Assembly: GCA_028697875.1 (NCBI GenBank)
Contig: JAQVEQ010000107.1
Span: forward strand, 1-9,720
Length of the DNA stretch: 9,720 nt
Source: Novosphingobium sp.
GTDB lineage: Bacteria > Pseudomonadota > Alphaproteobacteria > Sphingomonadales > Sphingomonadaceae
Direction of reading: 5' to 3'
A model generated the notes under the pieces. The model saw only the letters and a list, made by a program, of their open reading frames with translations, made no database searches and was not told the DNA's origin. Position 1 is the stretch's first letter; each line of letters starts with the position of its first letter. Positions 4,773-9,720 of the stretch are shown here, piece by piece. The position numbers and the translations under genes are program-made.

Positions 4773-6894
4773 TGTCCTGCGGCGCTGGCTGGCCGCATTC
4801 GCATTTCTTGTTCTTCCCTTTGTCGCTCCGCAGGCCGTGGCGCAGGAGGCGGCCTCTTCGCCGCATCTCGAGGACCTGATCCCGGACAGCGCGGTCGACG
4901 ATCCGCAGAGCTGGGCGGGCGCCGCCGTCGCGCCGGAAGGGGCGGACGAGGCTCCGCTGCTGGATGCGGGGGCGCCGCTGGCCGACATGCCGGATGTGAC
5001 GGTGCCCTGGCCCGACGAGACGGAATTCGCCCGGCCGCAACCACTGGAACCCGATGCCGGCGACGCCCTTGCCGCCGAGGCTTTCGAACCGCTCGCCCCT
5101 CTGCCCGAAGGGAAGAAGGAACGGCTTTCCTCCGAGCTCATGCTGGTCTTCCCGCACGACGAGGAGGAATTCCCGATCCGCAAGACCTTTGTCGACCGGT
5201 TCGACGATCTGTCCAATATCGATGGGCTTGCCAACGGCAAGGGCAACCTGGCGCAGATCGCCGCGCGGGCGCGGCAGGACGAGAAGCTGCTGGTACGCCT
5301 GCTGCGCAATTACGGATATTATGACGGGCAGGTCCTGCGCACCGTGAGCGGTGGGGACGAGGACGATTCCGACGCCCGGCCCAATGTGCGTTTCGATATC
5401 CTGCCCGGGGCGCAATACCATTTCGGGGCGATCGACCTCGGCGATCTTTCCCAGGCGCCGGACCATGTGGATCTGCGCTGGAGCTTCAATATCTGGCCTG
5501 GCGAGCCGCTGGTGGCCGACAAGATCGTCGAGGAAAACTACCATCTCGACCAGGCTCTGGGGGAAAGCGGCTATCCTTTCGCGAAAATCGGCGACCCGGA
5601 ACTGGTGATCGACCACGACCGGCTGGAAGGGGACCTGACCCTGCCGGTTGCGCCGGGCGGGAAATACCGTTTCGGCGCGATCGTGAGCAAGATGCCGAAA
5701 TTCCTGTCCGGCCGCCATTTGCAGCAGATCGCCCGTTTCAAGCCCGGCGACACCTACCGCCGCAGCGACGAAATGGACTTGCGCCGCGCGATCATCGCGA
5801 CCGGCCTGGTCTCCAGCGTCTCGATCACCCCGCGCGCGGTGGAGGCGCCGTCCGCCGGCCAGCCGGGCACCGTGGATATGGACGTCGAACTGACCAAGGC
5901 GCCCTTGCGGACCATATCCGGCGCGGTCGGCTATGGTACGGGCGAAGGCTTCCGGGTCGAGGCGAGCTGGGAACACCGCAATTTCTTCCCGCCGGAAGGG
6001 GCCTTGCGCATACGCGGGGTGGCGGGCACGCGCGAGCAGCTGGCCGGCATCACGTTCCGCCGCAACAATTTCCACGGGCGCGACCGGATCCTCACTCTGG
6101 ATACCTATGCCAACACGGTGGAACAGGACGCCTACGACGCGCAGACCGTTTCGGCGGTTGCGACCTACGAACGCGTGAGCACGCTGCTGTTCCAGAAACC
6201 CTTTACCTGGAGCGTGGGGGTCGAGCTCCTGGCGACTGCCGAACGTCCGCCCAAGGTGGATGGCGTGAAGCAGCTGAGCCAGACCTATTTCATCACGGCC
6301 TTGCCGCTGGGGGCGGGGGTCGACACCAGCGACGACTTGCTGAACCCGACGAAGGGCTTTCGTGCCAGCGCCCGCCTGTCGCCGGAACTTTCGGTCCAGA
6401 ACGGAACGAAATCCACTTACCTGCGCAGCCAGTTCGACCTCAGCGGCTACTTGCCGCTGGGCGATAAGGTGGTGCTTGCCGGGCGGACCCGCCTCGGCTC
6501 GATCATCGGGGCGCCGGTCGACGACATCGCCTTGTCCCGCCGTCTCTATGCCGGCGGCGGCGGTTCCGTGCGCGGTTACGGCTACCAGCAGGTCGGTCCG
6601 CGCAATGCCGATGGCGATCCCAACGGCGGGCGTTCGCTGATCGAGTTCTCGCTCGAGGCGCGGGTGAAGACGGGCATGTTCGGCGGGGCCATGTCCGTGG
6701 TCCCGTTCGTCGATGCGGGCGCGGTCGATCGCAGTTCCACGCCGGGCTTCGGCGGCATGAAATTCGGCGCCGGGCTGGGCGTGCGCTACCAGACGAACTT
6801 CGGTCCGATCCGGCTAGATGTGGCGACGCCGCTCAATCCGGGGCCGGGAGACGGGCCGGTCGCGGTTTACGTCGGCCTGGGGCAGGCGTTCTGA
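4696..6894 (+). CDS. tamA: TamA, outer-membrane Omp85-family subunit of the translocation and assembly module (start uncertain)
   Basis: TamA works with TamB to insert proteins into the outer membrane and support envelope integrity. In numbering from codon 4777, a signal peptide (LRRWLAAFAFLVLPFVAPQA, cleavage near VAQ-EA) precedes an acidic, Pro/Ala-rich stretch (24-110). Three POTRA-like domains follow (about 120-210, 211-290, 295-375), for example GKYRFGAI (295-302) and ARFKPGDTYRRSDEMDLRRA (319-338). The Omp85 barrel spans about 376-705. The loop-6 motif VRGY is at 598-601 in GGGGSVRGYGYQ, and the C-terminal residue is Phe, as usual for barrel proteins. The start is unclear: the only regular in-frame start ahead of the signal peptide is the ATG at 4696, which overlaps bpt by 77 bases, lacks a ribosome-binding site and adds 27 unlikely residues. 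Either a CTG start at 4777 or a missing base after the ATG at 4772 would give a neat signal peptide. The stop overlaps the tamB start (TGATG). Confidence 0.92.
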   Translation: MAPLPSTAAERTACPAARTSTSCNADVLRRWLAAFAFLVLPFVAPQAVAQEAASSPHLEDLIPDSAVDDPQSWAGAAVAPEGADEAPLLDAGAPLADMPDVTVPWPDETEFARPQPLEPDAGDALAAEAFEPLAPLPEGKKERLSSELMLVFPHDEEEFPIRKTFVDRFDDLSNIDGLANGKGNLAQIAARARQDEKLLVRLLRNYGYYDGQVLRTVSGGDEDDSDARPNVRFDILPGAQYHFGAIDLGDLSQAPDHVDLRWSFNIWPGEPLVADKIVEENYHLDQALGESGYPFAKIGDPELVIDHDRLEGDLTLPVAPGGKYRFGAIVSKMPKFLSGRHLQQIARFKPGDTYRRSDEMDLRRAIIATGLVSSVSITPRAVEAPSAGQPGTVDMDVELTKAPLRTISGAVGYGTGEGFRVEASWEHRNFFPPEGALRIRGVAGTREQLAGITFRRNNFHGRDRILTLDTYANTVEQDAYDAQTVSAVATYERVSTLLFQKPFTWSVGVELLATAERPPKVDGVKQLSQTYFITALPLGAGVDTSDDLLNPTKGFRASARLSPELSVQNGTKSTYLRSQFDLSGYLPLGDKVVLAGRTRLGSIIGAPVDDIALSRRLYAGGGGSVRGYGYQQVGPRNADGDPNGGRSLIEFSLEARVKTGMFGGAMSVVPFVDAGAVDRSSTPGFGGMKFGAGLGVRYQTNFGPIRLDVATPLNPGPGDGPVAVYVGLGQAF

Positions 6895-9720
6895 TGGGCG
6901 TGGACGAAGCCAGCGAACCTCAGGGCGAACCGGAAGTGCCGGTGTCGCGCACCCGTTCGCGCGGGCGCTATGTCGTGTCGCGCCTGCTGGGGCTTTTCCT
7001 GGCCGCGATCGTCCTTGCGCTGGTGGTGCTGGATACTCCGATCGGCCATCGTTTCGTGGCCGACCGGATTGCCGCGCTGACCCCTGAAAATGGCTTGCGG
7101 ATCAAGGTCGCGCGGATCGAGGGCTCGGTTTACAGCCAGGCGACCTTGCGCGGCCTGACATTGTCCGATCCCAAGGGGCCATTCCTGACCGTACCGGTCG
7201 CGGAACTGGACTGGCGGCCGCTCCACTGGTTCTTCAGCGGGCTCGACATTCGCGAGTTGACGGCCCGCCGCGGCACCCTGCTGCGCTTCCCGGAACTGAA
7301 GCCCAGCGATCCCAACAAGCCCCTGCTGCCCGATTTCGACATCAGGGTGGACCGTTTCCGGCTCGACGATTTTACCGTCGCCGAAGGCGTGCTGGGCGAG
7401 AAGCGCCGTATCGACCTGACCGCGAAAGCGAAGAAGCGGCCCGGGCGCGCGCTCCTGCGCGTCGACGGCAAGCTTGGCGGGGCGGACCGGCTCCACGTGC
7501 TGCTCGATTCCGATCCCGACCGCGACCGTTTCGATCTCGACGTGGACTACATGGCGCCGCGCGGGGGGCTGCTGGCGGGACTGGTCGGCTCCGGCGACGA
7601 CATGCAGCTGCGGATCGCGGGCGACGGCACCTGGAGCGACTGGAAAGGGACGTTCCTGGCCCGGCAGGACAAGCGGCGGCTGGCCGCTTTCACCCTGACC
7701 AACCGCAAGGGGCGCTATGGCATGCTGGGCCAGGTCTATCCCGCGAAACTGGTCCATGGCACGGCGGCCCGCCTGCTGGGCACGAAAGTCTCGCTCGGCG
7801 GGGCCGCCACGTTCAAGGACAGCGTGCTCGACGGCGACTTCCGCCTGCAAGGCCACGCAATCGACATGACGGCCAAGGGGGCGCTCGACCTTGCGGCCAA
7901 TGCTGCCGAGGGGCTTGTCGTTACCGCCCGCCTGACCCGGCCCGATGCACTGGGCAAGGGGCTGCGGATCGAGGGCGCCCGCCTTACCGCCAGGCTCGAT
8001 GGGCAGTTCGGCGATCTTGCCATTCCGCACGACTTGCGGATCGACCGGATCGATGCCGGGACGCGCTTTGCCGATATCAGGCAACAGGGTGTGCTCCAGC
8101 GCAAGGGCACGCGCTGGACCTTGCCGCTCAACCTGGCCGTGGCGACGATCGAGACCGGCAACGGCACGGCCGATTCGCTGCTGAAGGAAGGGTATGCTAC
8201 GGGCACGCTCGAACTCGCGGACGGGCGGCTGCTTTCCGACGAACTCAAGCTGGTTTTCCCCGGGCTCGAAGGGCGTTTCTCCTTGCGCGGGGATACGGCG
8301 AAGGGCGGCTATGCGCTGGCCGGGCCGGTCGATGCGCGGGGCCTCGTGCTCGAAAATATCGGCACGCTCGACGGCGAGGCGAAAGTGCTGGCGAAGCTGG
8401 CGGAAGGTGGCGGCTGGATGGTCAAGGCCAATCTTGCCGCGCGTATGCCGCAGATTTCCAACGGTACTGTGAACAGCCTGACTGGCGGGGGTCTCCGCCT
8501 CCGCGGCGGGGTCACGCTCGGCAGCGGCCGTCCCGTGCTGTTCGAGGACGTCGCGCTGGATGCGGCCAAGCTCGAACTGCGGCTGGACGGCAGTGTCGCG
8601 GATGGCGGCGCGAAGCTTGCCGGGACGGGCAAGCACGCCGACTATGGATCCTTCACACTCGCGGCGAGCGTGGCGGACGACGGGCCACGCGCCGAACTGG
8701 TATTCGCCGACCCGCTGCCGGCCGCCGGGCTGAAGGATGTCCGCATCGCCCTGGCGCCCATTACCGACGGCTTCGGCATCGATACGGCGGGTCAATCCGT
8801 ACTCGGTCCCTTCGACGGCAGGCTCAATCTCCTCTTGCGGACCGGCGAGCCGACGCGGCTGGCGGTCGAGCGGCTGGCCGTTTCGCAAGCCGCGCTTTCC
8901 GGTGCGCTGACGCTTGGCGATGGCGGGGCTTCGGGCAAGCTGGTGCTGGCGGGCGGGGGACTCGACGGGGCGATCGTGCTGGCACCGCGCGGTGGCGGAC
9001 AGGGTTTCGAACTCGCGCTGGACGCAAAGAACGCGCGCTTTGCCGGTACCACTCCGACACTCGTCCGCTCCGCCCATATCGAAGGCAAGGGCGTGCTGGG
9101 CGGGGAGCGGGCCGAAGCCACGGGCTCCGTCTATGCCCAGGGCATCATCCATGGGCAGCTGTTCATCGGCCGCTTCGCTGCGAGAGGGGCGGTCGCGGAC
9201 GGCAAGGGCACTTTCAACGCTTCGGTCGCCGGCCGCAGGGGCAGCCGTTTCAGCCTCCAGCTGCAAGGGGCCACCGCGCCCGAGCGCATCACGCTGGTGG
9301 CGCAAGGCGAGTTCGCGGACCAGCGGATAGCCATGCCGCGCAGGGCGGTGCTGACCAGGTCGGACGGCGGCTGGCAGCTGGCCCCGACGCAGGTGTCCTA
9401 CGGCGACGGCATGGCCATTGCCGAAGGCCGGTTCGGCGGTGACGGGCCGACCGACATCAAGCTGCACTTGGCGGACATGTCGCTCTCGCTGTTCGACATC
9501 GCGCTGACGGATCTCAGTCTGGGCGGCAAGGTTTCCGGCATTGTCGATTTCCACGAGGCCGACGGAACGCCGCCTTCGGGCAAGGCACGGCTGGCGATCG
9601 AGGGGCTGACGCGCTCCGGCCTCGTCCTGACCTCCCGTCCGGTCGACCTCTATCTCGTGGCGGAGCTTTCCCCGCAGGCCATGCAGGCTCGCGCCGCGAT
9701 CCGCGAGGGCAGCGAACGGC
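6894..9720 (+). CDS. tamB: TamB, translocation and assembly module subunit (partial, 3' end outside window)
   Basis: TamB is anchored in the inner membrane and bridges the periplasm to TamA; AsmA-like family members are also implicated in phospholipid transport to the outer membrane. The frame stays open from the ATG at 6894 (sharing the A of the tamA TGA) through the right edge, giving 942 complete codons and no stop. The N-terminus has an acidic, then Arg-rich cytoplasmic head (1-28) and one uncleaved signal-anchor helix (about 29-46, LLGLFLAAIVLALVVLD). The typical TamB opening TPIGHRFVADRIAA (48-61), RIEGSVYSQATLRGLTLSDP (74-93) and WRPLHWFFSGLDIRELTARR (107-126) follows. The remainder is the long, mostly beta-strand groove region of alternating hydrophobic residues, with few sharp motifs. 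The conserved C-terminal TamB domain (DUF490) lies beyond the window, so its presence cannot be confirmed; relatives in this group are around 1,400 residues. Identity is also supported by the tamA neighbour directly upstream. Confidence 0.92.
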   Translation, partial: MGVDEASEPQGEPEVPVSRTRSRGRYVVSRLLGLFLAAIVLALVVLDTPIGHRFVADRIAALTPENGLRIKVARIEGSVYSQATLRGLTLSDPKGPFLTVPVAELDWRPLHWFFSGLDIRELTARRGTLLRFPELKPSDPNKPLLPDFDIRVDRFRLDDFTVAEGVLGEKRRIDLTAKAKKRPGRALLRVDGKLGGADRLHVLLDSDPDRDRFDLDVDYMAPRGGLLAGLVGSGDDMQLRIAGDGTWSDWKGTFLARQDKRRLAAFTLTNRKGRYGMLGQVYPAKLVHGTAARLLGTKVSLGGAATFKDSVLDGDFRLQGHAIDMTAKGALDLAANAAEGLVVTARLTRPDALGKGLRIEGARLTARLDGQFGDLAIPHDLRIDRIDAGTRFADIRQQGVLQRKGTRWTLPLNLAVATIETGNGTADSLLKEGYATGTLELADGRLLSDELKLVFPGLEGRFSLRGDTAKGGYALAGPVDARGLVLENIGTLDGEAKVLAKLAEGGGWMVKANLAARMPQISNGTVNSLTGGGLRLRGGVTLGSGRPVLFEDVALDAAKLELRLDGSVADGGAKLAGTGKHADYGSFTLAASVADDGPRAELVFADPLPAAGLKDVRIALAPITDGFGIDTAGQSVLGPFDGRLNLLLRTGEPTRLAVERLAVSQAALSGALTLGDGGASGKLVLAGGGLDGAIVLAPRGGGQGFELALDAKNARFAGTTPTLVRSAHIEGKGVLGGERAEATGSVYAQGIIHGQLFIGRFAARGAVADGKGTFNASVAGRRGSRFSLQLQGATAPERITLVAQGEFADQRIAMPRRAVLTRSDGGWQLAPTQVSYGDGMAIAEGRFGGDGPTDIKLHLADMSLSLFDIALTDLSLGGKVSGIVDFHEADGTPPSGKARLAIEGLTRSGLVLTSRPVDLYLVAELSPQAMQARAAIREGSER

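Noticed and set aside
4666..6075. Minus-strand open frame of 469 codons opposite tamA
   Set aside because: It has no domain and Arg/Gly-rich shadow composition, and it lies fully antisense to a well-supported Omp85 gene.
6867..9554. Antisense open frame of 895 codons opposite tamB
   Set aside because: The frame opposite a GC-rich gene tends to lack stops. Its product is rich in Arg, Gln, His and Pro with no recognisable domain, while the sense strand clearly encodes TamB.

Overview
The window is GC-rich, densely packed bacterial DNA. Gene content and order suggest an alphaproteobacterium, most likely of the order Sphingomonadales (Erythrobacteraceae or Sphingomonadaceae). This is inferred from the bpt-tamA-tamB run, the protein style and the base composition; no database search was run. 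I see no mobile element, CRISPR array, tRNA or rRNA. It reads as ordinary chromosomal backbone with a few odd details.

Layout: positions 1-150 hold no gene. Two genes on the minus strand form an operon read from 2342 down to 151. The first is a beta-hydroxyacid dehydrogenase (NAD(P)-dependent oxidoreductase). The second, overlapping it by 4 bases (ATGA), is an exported amidohydrolase-fold protein that appears to have lost most of its metal ligands. A 129-base divergent gap (2343-2471) separates them from a plus-strand threonine ammonia-lyase of the one-ACT-domain form (2472-3737). A GC-rich hairpin follows it.

The rest of the plus strand is a tight operon. It starts with a possible six-codon leader ORF (3844-3864), followed by bpt (aspartate/glutamate leucyltransferase of the N-degron pathway, GTG start at 3864), tamA (outer-membrane Omp85 protein) and tamB (inner-membrane-anchored periplasm-spanning partner). 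tamB runs off the right edge without a stop codon. tamA and tamB overlap at TGATG. TamA and TamB together form the translocation and assembly module of the envelope, and Bpt marks proteins for ClpS/ClpAP degradation in the cytoplasm.

The points most worth a second look are the seemingly catalytically dead amidohydrolase, the missing regular start codon of tamA (one added C after position 4776 would restore an ATG start overlapping the bpt stop), and the Arg-rich minicistron with the best ribosome-binding site of the region just before bpt. I did not find a clear new multi-gene system.
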